NCBI RefSeq assembly: GCF_050948175.1
Contig: NC_135204.1
Span: 9,353,473-9,417,472 of the forward strand
DNA: 64,000 nt
Source: Xylocopa sonorina
Taxonomy: Eukaryota; Arthropoda; Insecta; Hymenoptera; Apidae
Reading direction: 5' to 3'
Shown here: in pieces, positions 49,701 to 60,828 of the stretch
Numbering within the stretch: the stretch's first letter is position 1
Layout of the letters: each line of letters opens with the position of its first letter
Program-made: the position numbers and the translations under genes
Notes under the pieces: generated by a model
Databases searched by the model: none
Told to the model about the DNA's origin: nothing
The model's input: the letters and a program-made list of their open reading frames with translations, nothing else

Positions 49701-52052
49701 ATAGGTTGAATCAAAATTTCTTATCCTTTTACGTTAATACCTTCCATTTGGCGCGAAATATACGTTCCATTGCGTAACTCATAAATGATAGCTTTCGCTT
49801 GTGCTTGTGTTCGTGTACACGCGCGTTTTATCTGTTAATCGTAACAACCAAGACTGACTAATAACACGTGAAAAGTACTTCAGTAGTTTTCATTTTTAAT
49901 ACTTTCCTCTAAGATTGTAATTGAATTGAACTGTATCTCATTGATCAGTTAAATCTCATTTAGCTTTACGTGTATATATGTACGTTTAGTCGCTTTATTG
50001 AATTATTCGCGTTATGCATGCTAAGCAAAATTTCGATTATCATATTGTTTTCTTTTTTTTTTCCTTTTTTAGATACAACAGTCACTACTTCTCCATCAGA
50101 AGACGAAGAAGATAATGTAGAGTATTATGATGCACAAGAATCTGACACATTTACATTGAGTATACCTGGTGTACCAACAAACAATTCAAGAGATAGAACT
50201 GATTCCCAAGGTAGCGATGATGGTTCTAGCTCAGAAGGAGATCAAACACCTTTGCCTGTGTCAGACACTGCTGCTGCAAACTCCTTTCGTATTGTGACCG
50301 ATTCTATAGTAGTAACTCCAACTACTACTGCTAATACCAACAATCTGGACATTGTATGCATATCTTATCTGTTGCTTAACCCTCTTTGATCTCTTGTGTT
50401 TTTAATTGTTTCTGATTTTGGTATTTTGTAACAGACAAATTGGGAATCCAACAATGGCAGCAGTGGCAGCACCGGGGTAATAGGTTCTAAACGGAAACGA
50501 AGAACCAGGGTACCCGATAAACCAAATTATCAGTTAAATTTATGGAGTATTATGAAAAATTGCATTGGCAAAGATTTGTCAAAAATTCCAATGCCTGTAA
50601 ACTTTTCCGAGCCACTTAGTATGCTTCAGCGGCTTACGGAAGATTATGAATATGCTGATATTCTTGACAGGTACGCTTTAGTTCAATATTTATTAAATTT
50701 TAACACATATACTATATCAGTGAAAATGTAAAATTTAAAAGTGCATATGTGTTATCTCTTGCAGGGCAGCAGAATGTACAGATAGCTACGAACAAATGGC
50801 TTATGTAGCTGCATTTACTATATCTAGCTATTCTACAACTGCTTCCAGAACTGGCAAGCCTTTCAATCCTTTGTTAGGTGAAACGTATGAATGCGATCGC
50901 GTTGATGACTTAGGATGGCGCGCGATTTCAGAACAAGTGTCTCATCACCCCCCAATGTTAGCACAACATTGCGAGGGCCGGAAATGGCGTTGTTGGCAAG
51001 AGTTTACAATGGCGTCGAAATTCCGTGGCAAATACCTGCAAGTAAGTTTCATAATTCATTTGCGAAATGACTTATTTGCAAACATTTTAAATGTGTATTA
51101 TAGGTAATACCATTAGGAACTGCTCATTTGGAAATGGAGGGCGGTGAACATCATTATACATGGCGAAAAGTCACAACTACTGTACACAATATCATAGTAG
51201 GAAAATTATGGGTCGATCAAAGCGGTGATACAGATATTGTGAATCATAAACAAGGTATCAAGTGCCATTTGAAGTATACGCCCTATTCATACTTTTCGAG
51301 GGATAGTCAGCGTAAAGTAAAGGGGATAGTTATGAATTCGAGCAATGAGGTTAAGTGGGTGGTACAGGGTACATGGGACTCAAAGATAGAAATCGCTCCA
51401 GTAATCAGTACCTCTGGTACTCCGGATAATCCGGTATACAAAACAGGGCCTTACATACTTGCTTGGAAACGTCGCATGCCGTCGTAAGTAATTCAGTCGA
51501 GTTATCATTTATGTAAACACTTCCATATTTTTTCTCACCATATATATGTGTGTATATATATATGTATATATACATACATATTGTTTTCATTTTTATAGTC
51601 CAGATAGCGAAAAGTATTATAATTTCACGGAGTTAGCGTGTCAACTTAATGAACCTGAAGAAGGAATTGCCCCTACTGATTCTCGCTTTAGGCCTGATCA
51701 GCGATTAATGGAAAACGGTGAATGGGACGAAGCGAATGCAGAAAAACTTCGACTAGAGGAGAAACAAAGATCTGCTCGACGTGCTCGGGAACACGAAGCC
51801 GAGAAAGCAGCTGCTCAAGGTATTGTCCTAATAATTCTTCTGATCATTTCAGGAAAAATTTGTTTTAGATCTAAACACGTTATTAACTGGTAATTTAATT
51901 TTACATCAGGTCTACCATTTGAAACTTATGAACCATTATGGTTTAAAAAAGAGCAGGATCCTTACACGGACAGTCTGTGCTATGTATACGGTGGTGAATA
52001 TTGGGAGTGTAAGAGTAAAGGTGATTGGTCACGATGTCCACACATATTTTAG
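40866..52052 (+). CDS. Osbp: Oxysterol-binding protein (PH domain, FFAT motif, ORD)
   Basis: Sterol/PI4P exchanger at ER-Golgi contacts. Exons: 40866-40993, 45915-46120, 47724-47974, 48297-48483, 50073-50353, 50435-50670, 50765-51041, 51104-51483, 51599-51819, 51910-52052; 769 aa. An N-terminal PH domain (GWLFKWTNYLKGYQRRWFVL, about residues 15-110) would bind PI4P and ARF. A coiled region follows (residues 113-250, DLSQRLEDLQ and QHERDQKVRIEKMVEQL). An FFAT-like EYYDAQE (274-280) would bind VAP in the ER. The lipid-binding ORD carries the signature EQVSHHPP (486-493). The C-terminus reads GEYWECKSK ... WSRCPHIF, like vertebrate OSBP. The Gly/Ala-rich N-terminal leader of human OSBP is absent. 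The donor after exon 2 (gtctgt, 46121) is weak but gives the only phase-correct join I found. Intron 1 (4.9 kb) holds a candidate cassette exon at 43036-43101. Confidence 0.92.
40994..45914 (+). other. OSBP intron 1
   Basis: A 4.9-kb intron, mostly AT-rich. It holds the candidate cassette exon, TA runs (about 43223-43263), a C run (about 43399-43409) and A-rich tracts. A 138-codon frame at 43924-44340 is low-complexity and has no recognisable domain. A GC-richer patch near 45720-45910 adjoins exon 2. Confidence 0.7.
43036..43101 (+). CDS. Osbp: Candidate 66-nt cassette exon inside the OSBP PH domain
   Basis: A phase-compatible exon lies within OSBP intron 1: acceptor gactgtttag, donor A|gtaagt. 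With the phase-2 end of exon 1 it reads, after the shared Arg, AEPTGGPKISTRRKRKAGRASE and then joins exon 2 as E-N-P-A-E-M in frame. The length is divisible by three and there is no stop. It would add 22 residues with a strongly basic core (RRKRK) between PH strands, giving a 791-aa isoform. The stretch is GC-rich and codon-like against an AT-rich intron. It is not in the vertebrate OSBP pattern I know, so this is a prediction. Confidence 0.5.
46121..47723 (+). other. OSBP intron 2
   Basis: A 1.6-kb intron with a long CT microsatellite in its middle. The open frame that runs on from exon 2 to about 46329 is intron read-through, because OSBP homology stops at the exon boundary (AMES, then EEEEEEFQ in the next exon). 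Confidence 0.7.
46711..46787. repeat. (CT)n microsatellite
   Basis: About 77 bp of almost perfect CT dinucleotides with rare TTT interruptions, within OSBP intron 2. Likely polymorphic in length. Confidence 0.95.
48484..50072 (+). other. OSBP intron 4
   Basis: A 1.6-kb intron. The frame continuing into it from exon 4 to 48827 encodes hydrophobic sequence unlike OSBP and is treated as non-coding read-through. No nested gene is seen. A G/A-rich patch lies at about 49520-49640. Confidence 0.65.
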
Positions 52053-54780
52053 TTTATTATATAATTATACTAATTAATATTGTGACCTCCAATATAAGAA
52101 GCAGAAACGTTTGGATTTGTTTAAAGTGAAAATAGTCGATTTTTAGCGATCACTTTCGTGAAGATTGCTGCTTTTGAAGAAAGAAATACAAAAAATACGC
52201 TGACGTGATACAGTCGGGTTGTTAGGTGTGACATTTAATTTAGTCACTATATCTTCCAATCAACCGGTCAAAAAGTTAGCATTCTGACACATGAAACGAA
52301 CGTTTTTGTAGTATGTCATTACTTCTATTCTCCTACGCATCCTTCTATCTGTTGATATCACGATGCATCCCTATTATTTACTTACTTTTCTAAAAAAGCA
52401 TTAGAATATTATCGTATACAATCCACATGGCCCAGTTAACGCTTTGCATACAATTTTTGTATGAGATTTGAAAATTTCCTGTATTAATTATATTAGGTTC
52501 TATTACTAAAACTAACCATATAGTATAATAATATATTCCATGAAAAATCCAGATATTAATAAGCAAATAAATCGCGAGAATTTTGTTAACTCAGTTTTCC
52601 AACTGAAATAGCAATAAGAGCGACGATTTTTATTATGAGAACATTAAATCACTAGAAACTAAAAACTATAGTTACTGAAAGTTTAAGTTGAACACGAGAA
52701 CCCACTTAATGCTATTGCAGTATTCGCAACTTGTTCCAGACGAATTTAGGTATAATTAAATTTTTTTTTAATGGAACTTAATTCGTAGGTTCCAACAAAA
52801 GAGATCGACTATAACACCAACTTCGAAAAATTGCCATAACTTTCTAATCCACAATTATTACGTATCCATCGCGGAAAGTACTTACATAGACTGTAAAATG
52901 TATTTTCGATGCTTGACGCGGTGCTGAGGATATTAAAAAAATATGAATTTAAACAAACAATTAGAGGAAAATTTTACTAGCGTTGCTGAATAAATCAGAA
53001 GTGAGAAGAGTCACGTTGAATGAATCTAAAGCCTTATTGAATTATTTGAAGTTGATATTGATGATAGGCTACACATTTTTACATATTGGTTATTTATACG
53101 TGCGGTGTGCTCAGATTGTTCACTCGTTTGTCACGTCTTAATCTTCATAAAATTGGATAGGAGGTGGCATTCGTTTACGCTGGTACGACAATCTGTCACC
53201 GTTACGGGAGAAATGTTCCTGCGAATGAAATGTTCGTAACAACGAGAGAATCCGGCACGTTGAGATCTCGATCTTGAATGATACATACGATAGTCGTATT
53301 TGTAATAGAACAACACGCGATGAAAGAAAAGACAGTTAGTATAAACCGGGTACGCTTCCAAATTTCTACAATTTTCCGTGCAGGCATAAACTCTAAATGT
53401 TCCACGAAATATAGCCTGGTTGCACAGCCAGTCTAATTACTATACACTCCGTCGAGCTACTGTTATAAATCATAATCGATATTATTACAAAAGGAATGTA
53501 AAGAGAATTTAAAGTCTAAAATATTGAGGGGCTCATAAGTTGTTTTTTTATTTTTTTTTTTTTTTTATTTTTTTTTATTAAGGGAACGCTTAAATTTAAA
53601 GCATTAACACTCATTGAAACCAAAATCCTTTTTCCAAGCTACAGTATGTAGACACGCACACATCCATACACAGGTACAAGCGCGAGATTGAACGCGTATG
53701 ATTGCGTACGTACGTCCGTATGTATGTATGTAGGCATGTATGTATGTATGTAGGTATGTATGTATGTTCGTATGTACATATGATAATTAATAAAAAACCC
53801 CTTGTATATCCTTCTTATGAGCACATCATACAATTGTTCCGTTCCTAGTATTTGTATATTAACAGCTATGTATTTCAGTCTGTATAAGACGACATTGAAC
53901 GGGACACTTAGCTTACAACCAATGTTTACAATGATTGTTATAATTAAGTATTTGGCTGTATTATAATTTTAATAGTTGATTATAATCGGATATATATCTG
54001 TATACATATAAATACAAATTAACTATAAAAAAATAAATAATTTAAAGAAAATATAAAATAAGGCGGATAGAACAGATGTTTGGATTATATAGTGCTTGTA
54101 CATTAGCTATTCGTGTGGAACGATAAATATAAAATGCTTCGCTACAAAACCGAGAATATCTTTGTAGCATTCAAATAATTTGCCTTTTGGCATATCTCCT
54201 ATGTAATACCCGTTGATCGCACAAATGGTGCAATTATATGATAAAGAATAGTAGCTTTTTGTTCGATGAAACAAAAAAATTGTATCGATTTATTGTAACA
54301 AATTAAAAACGATCTTGAACGGGTAACGTTTATTACCGAACGATTCATTACAACCCAGTGATCAATCCATCTATACGTATCATTAACGAAAATCTTTGAT
54401 TTGATATTTCGCGCGCTTCGATGGAACACACTGGAATGTTGTTCTACACCGTTTTAGTTCGTTTTTACTCTCTACGTGGCTTCAGGTACTTTTCCATTAC
54501 CATAGATAAAATCAATTTTTATCACATTCGAGAATCGCTGGTTTTTAATGTACTTTAAACGAAGAGAGGGTAAAGTATTTGATTATGAAACGTGTGGGCT
54601 GCCCGAAGGTTTCCTCTTTCGTTCCGCGTTTCACACGTTTAGTAGTTCCACGTTCCAGCAAGTCATCGCGTCATTGATTTTATGACGTGTGAATAAAATA
54701 TATGCCAGGCATTTCTCATTAATTGCAATCAAGAAGAAAAGAACGGCATGGATAAAACGATATTTTCGTTGCTACGCTTT
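52053..54780. other. OSBP 3' UTR and intergenic spacer
   Basis: AT-rich, with no recognisable gene. An AATAAA at about 52566 is one poly(A) candidate. Near 53541-53578 there is a long interrupted T tract. An ATGT/GTAT tetranucleotide repeat follows at about 53708-53775. Confidence 0.5.
53708..53775. repeat. (ATGT)n tetranucleotide microsatellite
   Basis: Imperfect repeats of GTAT/ATGT with single-base interruptions (TAGG, TTCG). The minus-strand reading gives a YIHT-type peptide in an open frame that is not a real gene. Confidence 0.85.
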
Positions 54781-54813
54781 CGTTTTATTGGATATATTCG
54801 GTGAATTTAAGAG

Positions 54814-54954
54814 GCATGCGCGCGGCGTCGGCAACGGATGACGTCACGCGTAGTAATACACGCGAAGAGGCGCATGGCGAGTCGAGCGTCTGCAGAGGCT
54901 GCGCGAAGTGGGAACTGCTTTCGATTGTTGGCGGGCGCCGCCATCTTGGTCAGT
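54814..54954 (+). promoter_or_regulatory. GC-rich promoter/TSS region of 14-3-3 epsilon
   Basis: A CpG-rich island in AT-rich DNA. GCATGCGC (54814-54821) is an NRF1/erect-wing type site. GCCGCCATCTTGG (54937-54949) contains the Pho/YY1 core GCCAT. It is followed at once by TCAGT (54950-54954), a consensus insect initiator. A start here would give a leader of about 113 nt before the ATG at 55065. The motifs are seen; their use is inferred. Confidence 0.45.
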
Positions 54955-55064
54955 GAGCTTGCGAGTGGCTGTACGACGAGGTGTACCGTATTTCGGTGAA
55001 ACGAGTATTTCGTGCGATTTCCCTGAAACCATTTGTCTACCCGTGAAATCCACGAGCATCCAAG

Positions 55065-58000
55065 ATGTCGGAACGGGAGGACAACGTTTATAAAGCGAAA
55101 CTGGCTGAGCAAGCGGAACGCTACGACGGTGAGTGCATATTTTCTGGGAAAAGGACCCGGCCTGCGCCAAAATGAAATCCACGAAATCGACACAAAGCAC
55201 GGTTACGAAGAGAAAGGAGGTAGCACCGCCCTCGTGGCGTTGCCTGCTGAACGATTTCCTCGAATCTGTAACGAGTCCCTCTGAAAATTTTATACCGGAA
55301 TCCAGTCTCGTCGGATCTGTCAAAAGTCTGTGAAACGTCAAATATGACTAATACGCATACGGTAGTGACCGAGTTGCCGGTTCGCAACCGGTGTTTCTTT
55401 ATCAAAGGGTGGGTTTCATCGTAGCTTCTGTCATTAGTCCGCTTGACTCTGTCACGATATGCGAACTCCCCGGAGCTTCATCGGACCGATTCGCTCGACA
55501 AACTTATCAAATGATTTCGTTCGTTTTCGAGCTATACTTGATTTCGTCGAGACAAGCTTACGTTAACGCCGTGGACGCGTTAGGCATGTTGTATTCGGTA
55601 CTTTACGAGTCCCCTTCGGCAGATAACCAGACAAGTCGGTCCTTCACCGACGTGTGTGACGCATAGGCACGGCACGATACTTACCAATCGCTGCCGGGTT
55701 ACTCCTTAGACACGTAGTAACGCGTGTTCTGCTCGTGGCATTTGGCCTTGAAACCAGAGAGAGAGAAATCATTCGGGCGATCGACCGAATCAACGATAAT
55801 CTCTCTGAAAAACTGCCTGCTATTTTTCTCCATAGACATTTCTCTCGTTGCGTCTCCTCCGAGCCTATTACGCAGTAACATCGCGATGTTCAGAATTTCG
55901 GTTTTAGAAATTTTTATTCTCTTTCTGGCGAAAGTAGCTCGCAGTGGGGACACTAGCTAGCGGTAGAAGGGGGAACCGTCAAATCTCTTCGTTTTACGAA
56001 TCTCTCGTATTGCATTTCTCCCTAGACGTATTTTACGCAGCGCGCTTTGTCTCGTGGGACGTTATCAGGCCTGCGAGTCGAACGTACGCGTTTGACATTT
56101 TCCGGAAGTGCGATGTAACTTCAACGGAGATTCTCTATAATCGTTCCAGTAGCCTCCCGTTCATCACATTCTAGCCTCTCCCTGGGAACGAACTTATATA
56201 CCTGCCGTTAGTAGGTTACAGGAATTTTTCGGAGTTCCCTCTCTGGAGGTAACAGTGCCAATTATTTTATTATAGAAATTACTTCATCGTGAAATATTTG
56301 TACGCGTGTATTCGTTTTATTAATCTCATTCAACCAGAAATTACTAGAAATCTTCTAACACGTTTCGTAGGTCGAAAAAGTGCGAGGAAAATGCCACCAA
56401 TGGTGGCACGCACAAGAAGGAATACAATCCCTCCATTCATCGTGCGAGGCTGATTTTCATAATTTCGTCGTTTTCGTCGTCAACGTGGGCAACGTTTATC
56501 AACGCAGACATATTAAAGGGTGGAACTGCTTGCATATAGAGGAGAGCTCGGTTGAAACGGCCGCTAAGCGTGAAGAATGACAGGGTGGAAGGGAGTGGAG
56601 CTGATGCGACTCTCCCGGGTATGAGGGGAAGGAAGGGCGGTCGCGCAAATTTGAGGGTTGCCAGAGAGCAAGACAAGAATGGTGGGGAGACAGAAGGGGG
56701 TAGGGATGGACGACGGGTGGCGGAGATTACGAGTGGAGGGTGAGAACGGTAAGGGGTGAGATGAACGATGGTGTTGGAGGGGTAGAGGGGCCGTAGCAGA
56801 AGGAAAGTATTGATCTGTACTAGCTATCCTACGTTTCTGTACACCTCCGTACACCGGGTATATACCGCGTTCGCGGTAATTCTCACCGTCAGGAACACTG
56901 CCGTGAACTTGAGATTGATCTCGCCTCATAAATGTCACCATGAAACATCCTGTTGATTTTAAATGAACGATAATAAAGGGAGGATACCCATTGATCGTCC
57001 TCTGTGATCGGTATATTTATAGGCAGATTCCACCAATGAATTATGCCATTAAGTTCTGCTTGGCGATTGGTAATTGTTGTTCCAAGATTCTTTTACATTT
57101 TTTTTTAAAAACGATGCATTCTTTATTGTACCATCGTTCTTTGCGATGGAAATTACTGGCGGGTTGGTTTGACACCAATTGAAACTGATATCCACTTTTT
57201 TTCAGAAATGGAATTCCAGAAATAGAAGCTCTACATTTTATTGCATGTCCCGTGGTAACGTTTACACCCGCCTATCGATCCAATCACGGTATCAACAGAT
57301 ATTGATATCTCCTACAAACTGTATCAGTACAGCAGACAGTAATTGATTAATTTTTAATAACGAACAGTTGTGACAATTTCATTGTCAGACTCGTCGATCA
57401 GATTTTTAATGAGCACCACCACCCAAGTAATGAGACGCAGACGAAACCACGTGTATCCAGATCGATATCATTATTCTCGAATGACGTACACCTATAGATA
57501 ATAAATACATAATAGTAACCAACCTGCTTGCAAAGTTCAAGGGGCAGCGGGTTAATATATGCTGGTGCGCCGGTCTTTTTCGCGCAGAGCCTCTCTCTAC
57601 ATCCCAGATGAAACTAATAATATATCCGTACACGCATACACATGCACATGGGGTAATCGCGTATTAATAATCAATAGATCATTTCCGTTTCATTACTTTG
57701 CCATGATTGCATGTAATATACCTCGATAACTTTGATACCTGTATCAAAATGGTACAGTGTACACACATCTTTCTTCTACAATTTTGTAATCGTTTCTATT
57801 TTTATTTCCACCCTTCTTAGTATCTTTTAACTCATTCATAATTAACGTCGCAGAATTTATTGCGACTAAACCCTAAGACTTGCTGACTATTAAGTTTAAT
57901 CAGTCTTCTACCACTTAATAATTGATGAATTTAATTGTAAAAGATTTAACAAGCATTTGTTACTGTTGCTTCAATTCATAATGGCACGTTTCGTCGACGG

Positions 58001-60828
58001 CGGTGATTTCGCCGGCGTGATTTTTACAGAGATGGTTGAAGCGATGAAGAAGGTCGCCTCGTTGGACGTGGAACTGACCGTCGAGGAGAGGAATCTCCTC
58101 TCTGTCGCTTACAAAAACGTGATCGGTGCGAGGAGGGCTTCCTGGAGAATAATCTCAAGCATCGAACAAAAGGAAGAGAATAAGGGCGCCGAGAGGAAGC
58201 TGGAGATGATCCGTCAGTACCGATCCCAGGTCGAGAAGGAACTAAAAGACATCTGCGCTGACATCCTCGGCGTTCTCGACAAACATCTGATCCCGTGCGC
58301 GTCTACAGGCGAATCGAAAGTCTTCTATTACAAAATGTAAGGGGTCCTGAGGATCTTTGACTATAGGTCATGGTTTAGAACAGTCGCCAAAAGAGTATTA
58401 AAGCTATGCGTACGTTGATCCGTGTCATTTTCAATACAGTACACGTGATACTGTTTTACATATAGGCGCGCAATGTAATTCGTATTTTAGATTGCTTTAG
58501 TATGATACCTAACAGAAAGTCCCAGAACATTCATGTATATTTGCCTAGGTGACTTGCGGAACAAGCATATGTTTTTACAAATATTCTTGTTCCAGGTAGC
58601 AATAATAAGTTTGAATGCAATTTCCTCTGAAGTAATTCTAGAAAATTAGTAATTTCCTACTAACTGTGTATAAAAAGAAATGACATCGGAGCTAAGAATT
58701 TGGTACTTCTCGGTATTACTTAAAGCTTGGATATTCGTAGGACCATATTTTTGTGCTGCAAATTTCTTTTATAAATATGCTTCAATGTTTGAACGCGTAT
58801 GAGTACATGCCTTTAATAATGACTCAGGGACATTTGAAAATTTGGAGATACGCTCATAAAAAGGAAATCGTTGTTATTATAATAATATACGAGTTGTATT
58901 GTAAAACGAGGATTAAAATGCAAGTTTCTGGCTGTACGGCACGGTAGCTTAAATTAAAAGGTAACCAGCAACACGGAAGAACGTACCGTTTCGGTCACTG
59001 ATTTTCGAGGTATATTGTTTTCTAAAACTTTCAGCCCGATAATTCCGCGAGGCGGATATAATGTATGAATAAGCGTAAAAGTTCAGTTTTACTGTTTTGA
59101 TGAGACGGAACACTCGCGCGTCGAATGTCTTAGTAACTTTGAATTTCATGGGAATATCCATCGAAATCTGTATCGCGGGATTCACATAATTGATTCACAA
59201 ATAAGTCGCGGTGTATGCGCTAATAGCCTATTATATTTGCTGTCGTATCTGCCTTATTAATATCGGTGCAATACATATAACATGTCAAAATATGGCGATC
59301 TAATATTTAAAATTATTAATACATTCCATTATCATATGATAATTCATTATAATTCTTATCCGTTTTCCTACAACGTAGTATCAGTTGATATCTGATGTTT
59401 AACTCGAAGAGAATAAAAATGTCTACTTGTTCATTGTAGGAAAGGCGATTATCATCGTTACCTGGCCGAGTTTGCCGTGGGCAACGACAGGAAGGAAGCT
59501 GCAGAAAACTCTCTTGTCGCTTATAAAGCGGCGAGCGACACCGCCATGACGGACCTGCCACCGACTCATCCCATCCGCTTAGGATTGGCCCTCAACTTCT
59601 CCGTGTTCTATTACGAGATCCTCAATAGCCCCGACAGAGCGTGCCGTCTGGCGAAGGCGGCCTTTGACGACGCGATCGCGGAACTAGACACCCTGTCCGA
59701 GGAGAGTTATAAAGATTCCACCCTCATCATGCAGCTTCTCAGGGACAATCTTACTCTCTGGACGTCGGATATGCATGGAGACGGTTAGTATTTGAAAAAA
59801 AGAGAAAAAAGCTGCCCTGGTTCGCGTTTAAAACCGTTTCGCTCACTACTACCAGCTAAGAGACCTGTAGAAGCGGCGTCGCACGATCAATAATATGTAT
59901 TGCAGCAGCGCGATAAAATCTTCCCGTTGTGTATCAGATTTTTCTTCGCAAGCAAAACAGAGCCTTCTAGATAGAGAAAGAGAGAAAAGGAGAGAAAGTT
60001 GGATGGCTTTTTTAAATGACTTATTATTTGTTTTTTCCACAAAGTGACATAATGGAAATTTGAGATTTTTTTTTAAACTTTTTTATAGAATGCACTTTAC
60101 TTTAATTTAGTTTATGACCGTGACTACGTGAACCGATAGTTCTCTAGCAAAAAATTGTCTCTAATTTATCTATTAAAATAGCTTGTTGAGCATTTTCTTA
60201 TGTAGTTCTAGATATATCCGTCGAAAGCTTTCGGGAGGGTTAAACTGTAGGTTGTGTTATTTTTGTATTCCTCTGTATTACACTTTTGAACATCGTGTCA
60301 CGTATATGTGGGCGGTGAATGATTGGTCTGTGATTTAGAGTTCGAGGCTGATCGCGAACACGAGGCTGCGGTCGTTTCCACCAATGCTTGAACCCAGGCA
60401 CGCACACCCTTCTCCGATACGCCCTTGCACCATAAAGTCACCCGGTGAGCAACTCGAATCGATTCCCCTCCTTTCTTCCTTAAAAATACCATTTAGATCC
60501 TTCGATCAGTAGGGTAGGGTCGAGATAACTCGCTCCCAGTTTTCGATCAGACGTTCAACCGACCCCACCCTACCTGTTACGTAACCAATACTGACCTCCT
60601 TGGTTTAATTAACATTTTTCCATTACCCGAGATAAGTGATACCATAAATTAATAAAACCATTCACGATAAAATTAGAATAAATAAATCTAGGTATTTATA
60701 GAGCTGTACGATGCATGAAAAACATTCAGAGACATGTGAAACTAATCGATCTCGTATTTTCCTTTTGTCTAGGGGAGGGCGAACAGAAGGAGCAGTTGCA
60801 AGACGTGGAAGATCAGGACGTATCGTAA
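55065..60828 (+). CDS. 14-3-3epsilon: 14-3-3 protein epsilon
   Basis: Phosphoserine-binding adaptor, dimeric, mainly cytosolic, acting in Ras/MAPK, Hippo and cell-cycle signalling. Four exons (55065-55128, 58030-58336, 59440-59783, 60773-60828), 256 aa. It starts MSEREDNVYKAKLAEQAERYD, an epsilon-type N-terminus. The phosphopeptide groove residues are in place: Lys in VAYKNVIGARRASWR, Arg in GARR and the Arg-Tyr pair in KGDYHRYLAEF. The 14-3-3 signature DNLTLWTSD is present, followed by an acidic tail (EGEQKEQLQDVEDQDVS). Strong conservation leaves little doubt. No duplicated alternative exon was found within the introns, although the 2.9-kb intron 1 was only read by eye. Confidence 0.97.
55129..58029 (+). 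other. 14-3-3 epsilon intron 1
   Basis: A 2.9-kb intron with GC-richer stretches at about 55129-56170 and 56560-56760 (purine-rich on +, GGGA/GGAAG). Several overlapping open frames occur on both strands, as expected where GC is higher, but none has a recognisable domain or splice context. It may hold enhancers. Confidence 0.65.
58337..59439 (+). other. 14-3-3 epsilon intron 2
   Basis: A 1.1-kb AT-rich intron (gtaagg donor after AAAAT, ttgtag acceptor). Nothing recognisable lies inside. Confidence 0.8.
59784..60772 (+). other. 14-3-3 epsilon intron 3
   Basis: A 1.0-kb intron (gttagt donor, gtctag acceptor) with no nested gene seen. Confidence 0.8.

Noticed and set aside
53639..53833. 64-codon minus-strand frame rich in Tyr-Ile-His-Thr
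   Set aside because: It is the translation of a tetranucleotide microsatellite.
54807..55405. Minus-strand open frames of 94-165 codons across 14-3-3 epsilon exon 1 and its promoter
   Set aside because: They arise from CpG-rich sequence, have no domains and lie antisense to a certain exon.
56437..56941. Overlapping frames on both strands in 14-3-3 epsilon intron 1
   Set aside because: Purine-rich strand bias produces long frames. No domain, splice or start context supports them.
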